Assembly: GCF_024362485.1 (NCBI RefSeq)
Contig: NZ_CP101456.1
Coordinates: 682,001-746,000 of the forward strand
Direction of reading: 5' to 3'
Length of the DNA stretch: 64,000 nt
DNA from: Natronobeatus ordinarius
GTDB lineage: Archaea; Halobacteriota; Halobacteria; Halobacteriales; Natrialbaceae
The translations under genes were made by a program, and so were the position numbers. This document shows, in pieces, positions 41,713 through 49,906 of the stretch (position 1 is the first letter of the stretch; every line of letters begins with the position of its first letter). Under the pieces are notes generated by a model. It was not told the origin of the DNA. It saw only the letters and a program-made list of their open reading frames with translations, and did no database searches.

Positions 41713-42508
41713 TCACTGTGTGACGGCACGCTTGATGTTGTAGACGACACACATCAGGACGATTTCACGGAACTCACGATACCAGCTTCGCGCACGCACG
41801 GCATCGCCGAGCGTGAGCTTGATTACCGAGAAGACGGTTTCAGACAGCGCTCGCTGGCCGTAGAGAGTCTCATCGATCCGCGCATTGTGCGCGTGATCGA
41901 TGGGGCGAAACTCACGATGCTTGATCAACGGTCTCACGCCTTCTTCCCTCAATTTGTCGCGTAATCGTTGCCAGTCGTAGCCTTTGTCTGCGACGAGGCT
42001 GTGCAACTCGCCCGCGTTGCGGCGGGCGAGTTGCCAGCCGATCTGCGTGTCGTGGCGTTTCCTCGTCGTGCAGTGAACGTCGAGGACAGCCTGTGAGGCT
42101 GTATCGACGAGAGCGGTGGTTTTGAGCGTCTGGACGCGGTAATTCGTCCGACGGCAGTAGTGTTTGCTTGCGTTTTCGCGGTCGAAAAATGTCGCGTCCA
42201 TCGCCGCATGACCGGATGGGTCGTGCAGCTGCGTCCCAAAATCGCAGAGCGATTTTGTGGGCTGCACAAAAGCTGGAGTGGTCTGCGTCACTTCTGAATC
42301 TTGGCTACGTCGGTACGCTATTCGACTCCCGCGACTCGAGCGACTGCTTCCGAAACGAGTATTCAAAACTAACCTCGATCACTCGCGCTTTTGTGAACGC
42401 CGACAGGCGCAGCAGCACTCGCCAGACGGCCGTCTTGATCCTGTCAAACGCCTCTACTAGCGTGGAATGATGCGGGAGATCGGCCGCGTTGAGTCCTATC
42501 TTGGCCAA
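41713..42508 (-). pseudogene. IS5/ISH1-like transposase, copy 2, disrupted by a 164-bp insert
   Basis: The minus strand encodes most of an IS5-group transposase. The N-terminal part (MAKIGLNAADLPHHSTLVEAF, RVLLRLSA) ends at 42398 and resumes after an insertion as QLHDPSGHAAMDATFFDRENASKH. It then continues intact to LVADKGYDWQRL and ETVFSVIKLTLGDAVRARSW, ending VTQ-stop at 41713. DDE residues can be recognised in MDATFF, VADKG and ETVFS. The first ~60 residues expected for the family are missing at 42508. The insert (about 42234-42397) kills the gene. A long chimeric frame starting in the insert (42366) is not a real gene. Confidence 0.85.
42234..42397. mobile_element. 164-bp MITE-like insertion containing the 107-bp core, copy 2
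   Basis: Removing 42234-42397 restores the transposase reading LRLSA-QLHDPSG, so this is a true insertion; boundaries are uncertain by 2-3 bp because CG is shared. It begins with a hairpin (AAAATCGC-AGA-GCGATTTT, 42238-42256), then a CACAAAAGC that is inverted at the other end as GCTTTTGTG (about 42387-42395). The 107-bp core (42276-42382) lies between these two and matches copy 1 with one mismatch. It has no coding capacity. Confidence 0.75.
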
Positions 42509-42544
42509 AATTTGGCCCGCGTGCCGAGTTATTAGTTCTGAATG

Positions 42545-43000
42545 TCAGTCCGACGCCGCGGAGTCGACGCCCTCGAGGCGGTCGAACGCCTCCGCCGTGA
42601 GCTCGCCGGTCTCCTCGAGGATCTCGGCCCACGCCTCGTTGTCGGGGGCGATGCCGAGCAGGTGGGCGATCTTCATGATCGAGAGGTGGTAGACGCGCTG
42701 GCGGCCCGGTTTCTCCTCCCAGACGATCACGTTACAGGGGAAGAGGCCGCCGATGCGCAGCGTCTCCTCGAGCGCGCGGTTCGCGATCGCCGGGTTGCAG
42801 GCGCCGAGGACGTAGTAGGGGTCGCGGTCGGCGTCGACCTTCTCGTTGAGCAACTCCGAGGGGGAGAACTCGACGGGGATGCCGAAGCCGACGTCGGTAC
42901 ACACCCCGCGGACGTGCTCGATCGCCTCCTCGTGGTCCATCTCGAGGATCGCTTCTTTCTCGCCGTACTCCTCGGGGTCGAGTTCGCTCGGATCGATCAT
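42545..43000 (-). CDS. DUF302 family protein
   Basis: 151 residues. The DUF302 core lies at ~20-105 (EEAIEHVRGVCTDVGFGIPVEFSPSELLNEKV; YYVLGACNPAIANRALE; IGGLFPCNVIVWEEKPG), with the conserved GACNP and LPCNV-like motifs. These small proteins occur near respiratory and thiol-related genes, but their function is unproven. The ATG at 43000 (MIDPSELDPEEYG) is preferred over the codon at 43039. The C-terminus adds a haloarchaeal helical tail (NEAWAEILEETGELTAEAF). It is the first ordinary gene to the right of the island. Confidence 0.9.
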   Translation of the reverse strand: MIDPSELDPEEYGEKEAILEMDHEEAIEHVRGVCTDVGFGIPVEFSPSELLNEKVDADRDPYYVLGACNPAIANRALEETLRIGGLFPCNVIVWEEKPGRQRVYHLSIMKIAHLLGIAPDNEAWAEILEETGELTAEAFDRLEGVDSAASD

Positions 43001-43083
43001 CCCTTGTTGTTCCTCGCCCAGGGCAAAAACTGCTCTCACTCATCGTTCGTTCGCGGCGACGCGCCGACCGCCTGACGGGTGGC

Positions 43084-43782
43084 TCAGAGCGGAACCGGAA
43101 ACCACTCGAGGTGGCTCAACAGCCCTGTCGGATCGAACAGCGGGTCGTGGAGGACGAGCCAGTCGAGCAGGACGAGGCCGGCGCCGTGGGCGATGACCGA
43201 CGGGAGAATCGAGTTCGACTTGTAGTCGACGGCGCCGAAGAGGACGTCGGTCGGCCCCGAGAGGAGGAACTCGATGGGCGGTTTGCCCATGTGGTGGAAC
43301 ATGTAGACGACAGGGCTGATGAAGACGGCCTTGAAGCCGAGGTCGCTGACGCCGACGCAGAGCAGCCCCCGGTAGTAGGTTTCGGCAGCCAGCGCGAGGA
43401 AAAACAGCTTCACCGCGTGGGGAACGAACGCCGCCGGATCGGTCGACGTCTCCCAGATCGGGTAAAACCCCCTGATCGTCGGCAGGGTCGAGCCGACGAG
43501 GTAGAAGGGGAGGACGAACAGCGAGAGCAAGATCGCGTTGCGAATCGCGACCCGATTGATCCGCCAGCCGATGCGCTTGCCGTGGGTCAGCGCCAGCGCG
43601 AGCGGCCCAGCGAAGAGAAACAGTCCGTCGAAGACGATCCGGTTGTCGAGACCGGAGCGAACCAGGTTGGTCCACAGAATCGTCAACAGCGCGCCGGCGA
43701 GCAACGACCGCTGCACCCAGGTGAGCGCCCCGAGGCGCTCACGGAACCAGCGAACGCCCGAACGGACGTCTGCCGTTGCCAC
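43084..43782 (-). CDS. CPBP-type intramembrane protease
   Basis: A 232-residue membrane protein with about six hydrophobic helices. The CPBP/Rce1 motif 1 appears as AAETYYRGLL (Glu and Arg of the ExxxR signature, first Glu replaced by Ala). Further conserved positions are MFHHMGK and VIAHGAGLVLLDW, whose His residues belong to the metal-free or zinc-assisted glutamic site. Substrate unknown. The start is GTG at 43782, only 6 bases after the stop of the DUF5789-like gene, so the two are co-transcribed. Confidence 0.8.
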   Translation of the reverse strand: MATADVRSGVRWFRERLGALTWVQRSLLAGALLTILWTNLVRSGLDNRIVFDGLFLFAGPLALALTHGKRIGWRINRVAIRNAILLSLFVLPFYLVGSTLPTIRGFYPIWETSTDPAAFVPHAVKLFFLALAAETYYRGLLCVGVSDLGFKAVFISPVVYMFHHMGKPPIEFLLSGPTDVLFGAVDYKSNSILPSVIAHGAGLVLLDWLVLHDPLFDPTGLLSHLEWFPVPL

Positions 43783-43788
43783 GGCTCC

Positions 43789-44076
43789 TTACTCGTCTGC
43801 GGTCGGAACGGGGCCGGTTCCGATCACGTCGCGAACGTGGGATTCGAACTCCTGGCGGCGCTCGAAGTAGGTCTCTTCGACTTCCTCGAGCACGGCCGAC
43901 AGCTCCTGCGGACCGTCGGGCGTTCGGACGACGCTGTCGCCCTCGAGTCGGTCCACCTCGCTTTTCTCTTTCGGCCAGGTCAGCCGCGACGTCACGCGAG
44001 CGAGCGGTGCGCCCTCGACCGATCGCTGTTCGCCCAGCGTAACGGGGTGTTCCTCGGAGTCCTCCTCGTCGCTCAT
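43789..44076 (-). CDS. DUF5789-like small protein
   Basis: 95 residues, acidic and soluble, without cysteines. The sequence RLEGDSVVRTPDGPQELSAVLEEVEETYFERRQEFESHVRDVIG corresponds in parts to what I remember of haloarchaeal DUF5789 proteins (short winged-helix-like domain). The ATG at 44076 (MSDEEDSEEH) is preferred over 44124. It is directly upstream of the CPBP gene, 6 bases apart. Function unknown. Confidence 0.6.
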   Translation of the reverse strand: MSDEEDSEEHPVTLGEQRSVEGAPLARVTSRLTWPKEKSEVDRLEGDSVVRTPDGPQELSAVLEEVEETYFERRQEFESHVRDVIGTGPVPTADE

Positions 44077-44196
44077 GACAGGTCGTTTGCGAGCGGGTCG
44101 ATTCAAGCTTTCGTTTGCTCTCACCGTCGAATACGTCTCCGTTTTCTAGTAGGTGTCTGACGTATCGTTTTGTGGATTGGGCACGAAGGTGGCTCC

Positions 44197-45114
44197 ATGA
44201 CCAGCCTGACGGAGGTCTACGAAGGGAACGCGAGGGAGGTGTCGAGCCTCCGGCGGCTGTACGCAGGGACGGGACTCGTCCTCACTGGAGCGGTACTGGC
44301 CGTCCTGGCCGTCCTCGTTGCGACCACCGACTTCTTCGTCGCTGAGACGCTCACCGCCCGCGAGTATGGCGGCATCGTCGGTGGCCTCGCCGCGCCCGTC
44401 GTGCTCGTTGGCGTGTTCGTGGTGTTGCCAGCGAGCCGTCGCATCCAGGCAGCGGCGGCGATCAGTGCCAGTATCTGCCTGGTTGGGGTCGCCCTCTTCT
44501 GGTACGCCTACCCCACCCACTGGGACGGCTACGGGCAGGACCTCACGCTGTTCGTCTCCGCCGTCTACCTGCTCGGCTTTTTCAGCGCCATCGGGACGTT
44601 GTTCACCGCCGTCGTGAACTTCAAGACGCGCAACGACCCCGGCGGTGCACTCGAGATGAACGTCACCCGTAAGGGCGAAACGAAGATCGTCGAGGTCGAG
44701 GGTTCGAGCGGACTCGGCGGTGTCGGCTTCCTCGGGGCGACCCCCGACGGCGAGGTCGAAACCCAGACGAACGCCCCCGGCGCCTCGACGGCGACCACGT
44801 CACAGTCGCCGTCACCGCCGACCGCCACCTCGCGTTCGCCAGCGGGAACGGCGGCGGGAACGGCGTCGCCGACCAGTGACGGCGGCTCGGTGGACGCTGA
44901 GCTCCGCTCGCCCCTGGACGGAACCGACGGTCGCGACGCTGAGATCGTCGACCCGCCGTCCGGCCCGGGAGAGCCGACCGACCGATACTGTGGCAACTGC
45001 GCGCACTTCGAGTACGTTCGCTCGTCGTCGGGAATGACGCCGTACTGTTCGCACGACGGGGCGGCCATGGACGACATGGACGCCTGCGACGAGTGGACGC
45101 CGAACCACGAGTGA
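44197..45114 (+). CDS. Four-helix membrane protein with C-terminal zinc-binding tail
   Basis: 305 residues. Helices lie at ~25-45, ~55-75, ~82-102 and ~112-135 (GLVLTGAVLAVLAVLVATT; APVVLVGVFVVLP; SICLVGVALFWYAY; VYLLGFFSAIGTLF). A low-complexity Ser/Thr/Pro linker (~190-235) follows. The C-terminal YCGNCAHFEY...PYCSHDGAAM...ACDEW has four or five cysteines likely to bind zinc. This layout fits a haloarchaeal family (DUF7139-like) by memory. Function unknown. It is divergent from the DUF5789 gene. Confidence 0.75.
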   Translation: MTSLTEVYEGNAREVSSLRRLYAGTGLVLTGAVLAVLAVLVATTDFFVAETLTAREYGGIVGGLAAPVVLVGVFVVLPASRRIQAAAAISASICLVGVALFWYAYPTHWDGYGQDLTLFVSAVYLLGFFSAIGTLFTAVVNFKTRNDPGGALEMNVTRKGETKIVEVEGSSGLGGVGFLGATPDGEVETQTNAPGASTATTSQSPSPPTATSRSPAGTAAGTASPTSDGGSVDAELRSPLDGTDGRDAEIVDPPSGPGEPTDRYCGNCAHFEYVRSSSGMTPYCSHDGAAMDDMDACDEWTPNHE

Positions 45115-45332
45115 CGCTGGCTTCCTCGCCGTGACGGCGACCGCGGTCAGGCCGACGGCCTCGAGCTGTGGGAACTCGTCGCGTTGTAAGCCACCTGCGC
45201 TTGGCCAACCTGTAACGACTCGTTAGTCGGTCCGGTCTCTCGATCGATGGAGAATCGCCGGGCCCATCCCTTCGAACCCTGCCAGTGGGAAATACTACCA
45301 TTCACTGGATAATAATAATTATTTATAATCAT

Positions 45333-45340
45333 GTTTATAC
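45333..45340 (+). promoter_or_regulatory. TATA box of the NhaC gene
   Basis: GTTTATAC is centred about 27 bases before the ATG at 45364, inside a conspicuous AT-rich run (45308-45340). It favours the start at 45364 over the in-frame ATG at 45331. Confidence 0.5.
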
Positions 45341-45363
45341 TCGGCGATGACCATCGAACTGCT

Positions 45364-47031
45364 ATGGTCGAATTCGGCGCGCTTTCGCTCGTCCCACCGC
45401 TTCTCGCGATCCTCCTCGCGATCGTCACTCGACGACCGATTCTCTCGCTATTTCTCGGCATCTGGGCGGGTGGTGTCATCGTCACGGGCAGTATCGGCAT
45501 CGATCAGACGTTCAACTGGATCGCGGGCTCGATCGCGGACGTCTTCCACGCCCAGATCCTCATCTTCACGCTCTTGCTCGGCTCGGGCGTCGCGCTCATC
45601 TGGCGACTCGGCGGTGCGATCGCCGTCCGCGACTGGGCCGTCGAGCGACTGCAGAGCCAGCGAAAGACCGGCGTCGCCACCTGGGTGCTCGGAATCGTCC
45701 TCTTTTTCGACGACTACGCCAACACGGCCATCGTCGGCTCGACGATGCGTGAGATCTCCGATCGCTTCCGCATCTCCCGCGAGAAGCTCTCCTACATCGT
45801 CGACTCGACGGCCGCACCCGTGGCGACGATCGCTATCTCGAGCTGGGTCGCCTTCCAGCTCTCGATGGTTCGGGAGGGGTTCGACGTCGTCGAGGAGGCC
45901 GAGGGGGTCGATGCGCCGAGCGTCTTCGCGACCTACCTCCAGTCGATTCCGTACAACGCCTACGCGCTGCTCGCGGTCGTGATGGTCGGGCTCGTCGTGC
46001 TCACCCGGCGCGATTACGGCGAGATGCTCGACGCCGAACACCGCGCGTGGTCGACCGGCAAGGTCAACCGCGACGACGCGACGCCGCTCCAGGAAGTCGA
46101 GGCGGACCTCGGCGATCCCATCGACGAGCGACCGATGTTGCGGACGTTCTTCGCGCCGATCGTCGTCCTGATCGCCGTCACCATCGCGAGCGCCTTCTAC
46201 ACCGGCTATCTCGCCGCCGGACTCGAGTCCCCCGCTGAGCTGTTCGCCCTCTCGCTGGGCGAGTTCGCCGAGGGGGTGGCGGGTGAGGCCGACTGGGCGG
46301 CCGCGCTCGTCTGGGGCTCGTTCGCGATGGTCGCGACGGCGATCGCCATCGGGGTCGGCTACGGGCTGTTCGACGTCGGCGACGGCGTCGAGTCCACCCT
46401 CGACGGCTTCCGGCTGATGCTCACGGCCGTCACGATCCTCGTGCTCGCGTGGTCGATCAGCGCCGTCGCCTCGGACATGGGCACCGGCGAGTACGTCGCC
46501 GGGCTCGCCGAGGGCGTGCTCTCGCCCGCGCTGTTCCCCGTCGTCGTCCTCTTTACGGCCGCGTTCATCGCCTTCACCATGGGCTCGTCCTGGGCCACGA
46601 TGGGGATCGTGACGCCGATCGCGATCCCCGTGGCGTTCGAACTCACCGGCGACTTCGCGCTCGCACCCGTCGTCGTCGGCGCCGTCTTCTCGGGGGCGAT
46701 CTTCGGCGACCACACCTCACCGATCTCCGATACGACCGTGCTCTCCTCGACGTTCACCGGCGCGGACCTCATCGATCACGTCCGCACGCAGTTTTACTAC
46801 GCCACGACGGTGATCGCTGTCGTCACCGTCTGTTATCTGCTGTACGGCTACCTCGGCGTGCCCCCCGTCGTCTTCCTCCCGCTCGGGGTCGTCCTGCTCG
46901 TGGGCCTCGTCTACGGTCTCTCCGAACTCGACGCCCGCCGGAAGGGCGTCGACCCGATCGCCTCCCGCGAGGACGTCGAGTTCATCCCGGAACCCGAACG
47001 CGATCCAGGTGCACCCGAGAGTACCGACTGA
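45364..47031 (+). CDS. NhaC-type Na+/H+ antiporter
   Basis: A 555-residue polytopic transporter of the NhaC/arginine-ornithine antiporter superfamily with about 11-12 helices. Recognisable stretches are LGIVLFFDDYANTAIVGSTM (paired acidic residues within the membrane, typical of NhaC), STAAPVATIAISSWVAFQ, and GSSWATMGIVTPIAIPVAF with FGDHTSPISDTTVLSS. In haloarchaea it would expel Na+ or exchange malate/lactate with Na+; the sequence does not decide. The start is fixed by a TATA box. It is followed by the VOC gene 68 bases downstream. Confidence 0.9.
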   Translation: MVEFGALSLVPPLLAILLAIVTRRPILSLFLGIWAGGVIVTGSIGIDQTFNWIAGSIADVFHAQILIFTLLLGSGVALIWRLGGAIAVRDWAVERLQSQRKTGVATWVLGIVLFFDDYANTAIVGSTMREISDRFRISREKLSYIVDSTAAPVATIAISSWVAFQLSMVREGFDVVEEAEGVDAPSVFATYLQSIPYNAYALLAVVMVGLVVLTRRDYGEMLDAEHRAWSTGKVNRDDATPLQEVEADLGDPIDERPMLRTFFAPIVVLIAVTIASAFYTGYLAAGLESPAELFALSLGEFAEGVAGEADWAAALVWGSFAMVATAIAIGVGYGLFDVGDGVESTLDGFRLMLTAVTILVLAWSISAVASDMGTGEYVAGLAEGVLSPALFPVVVLFTAAFIAFTMGSSWATMGIVTPIAIPVAFELTGDFALAPVVVGAVFSGAIFGDHTSPISDTTVLSSTFTGADLIDHVRTQFYYATTVIAVVTVCYLLYGYLGVPPVVFLPLGVVLLVGLVYGLSELDARRKGVDPIASREDVEFIPEPERDPGAPESTD

Positions 47032-47099
47032 GGCGACTCGACTCGCGGTCGACCACCGCCTTCGCCACGCTTTTGCCGCCTGCTGGTGATGACTCGAGT

Positions 47100-47891
47100 A
47101 TGGACGGAACGCTCGACCACGTCATGCTGCGCGTCGAAGACCTCGAGGAGTCACTCGAGTGGTACGGTGAGCACCTCGCCTACGAGGAGAAAGACCGCTA
47201 CGAGGGCGACGGCTTCACCATCGTCTACCTCGGCCCCGAGGAGATGGGCGAGGAGGCGGCCTTTCTCGAGCTCACGCACAACGAGGGCGAGACCACCGAG
47301 ATGGGCGACGCCTGGGGCCACATCGCCGTGCGCGTCCCCGAAGGCGAACTCGAGGACCACTACGAGCAACTGATGGACGGCGGCGTCGAGGACTACCGCG
47401 ACCCCGAGTCCTGTGGCGGCCGCTACGCGTTCGTCAAGGATCCCGACGGCCACGAGATCGAGTTAGTCCAGCGTGACCCCGACCTCCCGACGTGGTCGCT
47501 CGACCACACCATGATCCGCGTCGAGGACGCCGACGAGGCGCTCGGCTTCTGGACCCGCAAGTTCGAGTACCAGGAGGTCGGCCGCTGGGAGGCCGACACG
47601 TTCGCGAACTACTTCGTCGAACCCGAGGGCGCCGCCGACGAGGCGATGACCGTCGAACTCACCTACAACTACGACGGCCGGAGCTACGAGCTGGGCGACG
47701 CCTGGGGCCACCTCTGCGTGCGCGTCGACGACCTCGAGGAAGACTGGGAGCAGCTGCTCGTCCGTGAGGCCGAGGAGTACCGCGACCCCGAGAGCAACGA
47801 CGACATGTACGCGTTCACCAAAGACCAGGACGGCCACGAGATCGAACTCTTAGAGCGCGACCTCGAGGCCGACTCGCTGTTCCCGTTCTGA
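47100..47891 (+). CDS. VOC (glyoxalase-like) two-domain protein
   Basis: 263 residues made of two vicinal-oxygen-chelate modules: 1-125 (starting DHVMLRVEDLEESLEWY) and 135-263 (starting DHTMIRVEDADEALGFW). Each ends FVKDPDGHEIELVQR or FTKDQDGHEIELLER, with a Glu metal ligand. His/Glu ligands in both halves (DHVM, LELTHN; DHTM, VELTYN) make lactoylglutathione-lyase-like activity possible. However, haloarchaea use gamma-glutamylcysteine, so the true substrate is uncertain. Its tail lies next to a tandem repeat array. Confidence 0.88.
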   Translation: MDGTLDHVMLRVEDLEESLEWYGEHLAYEEKDRYEGDGFTIVYLGPEEMGEEAAFLELTHNEGETTEMGDAWGHIAVRVPEGELEDHYEQLMDGGVEDYRDPESCGGRYAFVKDPDGHEIELVQRDPDLPTWSLDHTMIRVEDADEALGFWTRKFEYQEVGRWEADTFANYFVEPEGAADEAMTVELTYNYDGRSYELGDAWGHLCVRVDDLEEDWEQLLVREAEEYRDPESNDDMYAFTKDQDGHEIELLERDLEADSLFPF

Positions 47892-47930
47892 CCGCGTCGG
47901 CCGACGTCGGCCGTCCGCCGACAGCTTCCA

Positions 47931-48100
47931 TCACGCCTCGTCGTCCCGTTCTGATCGCGTCGTTATCCTGTTCTATCACGCGTCGTCGTCCCGTTCTATC
48001 ACGTGTCGTCATCCTGTCTCTCACGTGCTGTCGTCCCGTTCTGTCACGCGTCGTCATCCTGTCTCTCACGTGCTGTCGTCCCGTTCTGTCACGCGTCGTC
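47931..48100. repeat. Tandem array of about seven 22-23 bp units
   Basis: Units of the form TCACGYGTCGTCRTCCYGTYCT are repeated from 47931 to 48100. Within it a 45-bp two-unit period recurs exactly (48005 and 48050). The last unit runs into the 3' end of the RNA ligase gene: its TCA (48089-48091) is that gene's stop codon. The array may have arisen by duplication of the gene's end. Units lack hairpin symmetry and spacers, so it is not CRISPR. Confidence 0.8.
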
Positions 48101-48934
48101 CGCTCGAGTGTCGAGGAACGTCCGCGTCCGTGCGGCGACTGCAGATCGGAAGGCGCGTGCGTCCACCCGCCCGTCGCCGTGGACGTGGTGGTGTGCCTCG
48201 CGGAGGACGAACTCGAGGGTGCGTTCGTAGAGCGTGTCGACCGTCACGGGCTGGCCTCGCTCTTCGAGAGTGGAAGCGACCGTTTCGAAGCGACTGTCGG
48301 TCGCGTACCTCCCGGCCAGTTCGTCGGCCGAGGCGTCGACTGGCGCGGGCTGTGTCGCCGACTGGTCGGGATGGAGCAGTTTGGCGCGTCCGCCCCGTTT
48401 GTTCCGGACGACGACGCCTTCGGCGGGTCCGTCGTACCACGCCGACTGTGGGATCGAATACGCGTCCGGGTCGAAATCGCGGGCGCGAAGTTCTCGCTCG
48501 AAGACGTTCACGGGGGTGAGGCCGAGCCGATCGAAGATTCGGTCGACGGCGTCGGGCGGTAAGAACGTGCCCGTTTCGGCCGACCAGACGTCGATGCCGA
48601 GCACCGACGGCGTTCGCTCCCAGTCGTACGCGATCGTCTGGCGGTGCATCGCCTCGGCGAAGAAGACGACGCTCTCGACGTCCGACATCGCTCGACGGAG
48701 GGCGTCGCGATCGAGGTTCGCCCTGACGTGCTCGACGGCGTGGCGGTACGGTTCGGGGACCGCGGCCGGCTCGTCGTACACCCGTTCGCGGTCGCCAAAG
48801 CGGAGCAGCCCCGACGACTGAAGCTGGAAGCGAAGGAGTGCCCCGTCGACCTTCTCGAGGAGCCACAGGTGCCCCTCCTCGAACCAGTGATCGGGCGCGC
48901 CGGCGACGCGGGGGATAGGCGGGTAGGTCTTCAT
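48089..48934 (-). CDS. RNA ligase family protein
   Basis: A 281-residue nucleotidyltransferase. The adenylated-lysine motif I is LLEKVDGALL (residues ~27-36). Motif III-like VVFFAEAMHR follows, then motif IV EGVVVRNKRGG and motif V AKLLHPDQ. The rest (IFDRLGLTPVNVFE) is typical of Rnl-type RNA ligases seen in archaea. The ATG at 48934 (MKTYPPIPRV) is chosen because upstream residues are an unconserved Arg/Ser-rich extension. It probably seals or circularises RNA; partner unknown. The C-terminal six codons overlap the tandem repeat. Confidence 0.85.
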   Translation of the reverse strand: MKTYPPIPRVAGAPDHWFEEGHLWLLEKVDGALLRFQLQSSGLLRFGDRERVYDEPAAVPEPYRHAVEHVRANLDRDALRRAMSDVESVVFFAEAMHRQTIAYDWERTPSVLGIDVWSAETGTFLPPDAVDRIFDRLGLTPVNVFERELRARDFDPDAYSIPQSAWYDGPAEGVVVRNKRGGRAKLLHPDQSATQPAPVDASADELAGRYATDSRFETVASTLEERGQPVTVDTLYERTLEFVLREAHHHVHGDGRVDARAFRSAVAARTRTFLDTRADDA

Positions 48935-49380
48935 CGAGCAGCAGCGTCGAGCGCCGCCCGGATAAAGGCGCGGGAACGAGGGGATCGTCCCACCCGAAAC
49001 GGATGCCGCGTCAAAGCCGGGTGTACACCGGTGCCCAGCACGATCCGAGGTGCCCCGTGAGCCGTCGGCTGGCCATCGAGGTTGTCGGCTCCAGGCACGG
49101 AATCCGACGATACTCACCGAAAGCCGTGAAAACGGTGCTGAACTCACCCCTCGAACTCGCCCCGTTCGAACCGTCAGACGGGGCCGAAGGGTGTCGGTTT
49201 GTGGCGATTACTGTCCGCACATTCGCGGTGAACTATCGGCGCTGTCGAGTGTTCTGGGACGCTGACAGTGGACGGTAACGAAGCCTATAACAGAGCGAGC
49301 CAATGGACTCTCCGTACTCCGCTGAAGCTGCACTGTGAGCGGGTGCTGGATCAGCGAGAGACGAGTGCAGTAGTGATGAT
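48935..49380. other. 446-bp intergenic space
   Basis: Between the RNA ligase start and the gene at 49381 I see no convincing gene. Several short frames exist on both strands but lack conserved features. A CCTATAACAG element at about 49283-49292 could be a promoter, though it lies far from the next ATG. Confidence 0.5.
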
Positions 49381-49737
49381 ATGACGTCGCAGACACGAAC
49401 CCCAAAGCAAGCGGACGTTGAGAGCCCTGAGACCACCCCGACGCGGTTGTTCGCCGCATTCGCCCACGAACGACGGCAACTCGCGCTCGCGTATCTGGCA
49501 CACCGTCCGGCCGCGACCGCACTGGACGACCTGGCCGAGTTCGTCGCCCTCACCGAAGGCGACCCGACGCGTGATCGGTGTGAACACGTCTACGCCGACC
49601 TCGTTCACGCCCACCTCCCGCAGCTGTGCGACGCGGGCCTCGCTCGGTACGACCCCGACACCGATCTGGTTACCCTGGTGGTCGACCGCGGCGTCCTGAC
49701 GCCGTACCTCGAGCTGGCCGGACACGCATCCGCGTAG
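49381..49737 (+). CDS. DUF7344-like winged-helix protein
   Basis: 118 residues. RLFAAFAHERRQLALAYLAHRPAATALDDLAEFVA followed by HVYADLVHAHLPQLCDAGLARYDPDTDLVTL is the haloarchaeal DUF7344 winged-helix pattern, a very common family of presumed small regulators. The N-terminal ~20 residues are polar and disordered. The ATG at 49381 directly follows GATGATATG; no strong ribosome site is seen. Target genes unknown. The downstream space carries short direct repeats (49758-49837). Confidence 0.75.
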   Translation: MTSQTRTPKQADVESPETTPTRLFAAFAHERRQLALAYLAHRPAATALDDLAEFVALTEGDPTRDRCEHVYADLVHAHLPQLCDAGLARYDPDTDLVTLVVDRGVLTPYLELAGHASA

Positions 49738-49757
49738 CGACGGCGGCCGCGCGTTCC

Positions 49758-49837
49758 GTCGTGATCGCGTTCGTAATATCGTTATAATCTGTCGTGATCG
49801 CGTTCGTAATGAGCGTCCGTCGTGATTCACGTTCGTC
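49758..49837. repeat. Short direct repeats after the DUF7344 gene
   Basis: GTCGTGATCGCGTTCGTAAT occurs exactly at 49758-49777 and 49791-49810 (33-bp period). A degenerate third copy, GTCGTGATTCACGTTCGT, lies around 49820-49837. Between the first two lies ATCGTTATAATCT, a TATA-like core. This could be a set of operators or a slippage repeat. Confidence 0.55.
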
Positions 49838-49906
49838 CGACGAGTCGCCGATCGGGGCGCCGAGAACCGCGACCGGCCGGCTGGACGTTGCGGCTGACCG
49901 TGCCCG

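Noticed and set aside
41713-42366. Intact transposase of 217 residues
   Set aside because: Its first ~45 codons come from the small inserted element. The true transposase N-terminus lies beyond the insert, so the gene is disrupted.
47931-48100. CRISPR array
   Set aside because: Units of 22-23 bp are contiguous with no unique spacers, and no cas genes are nearby.
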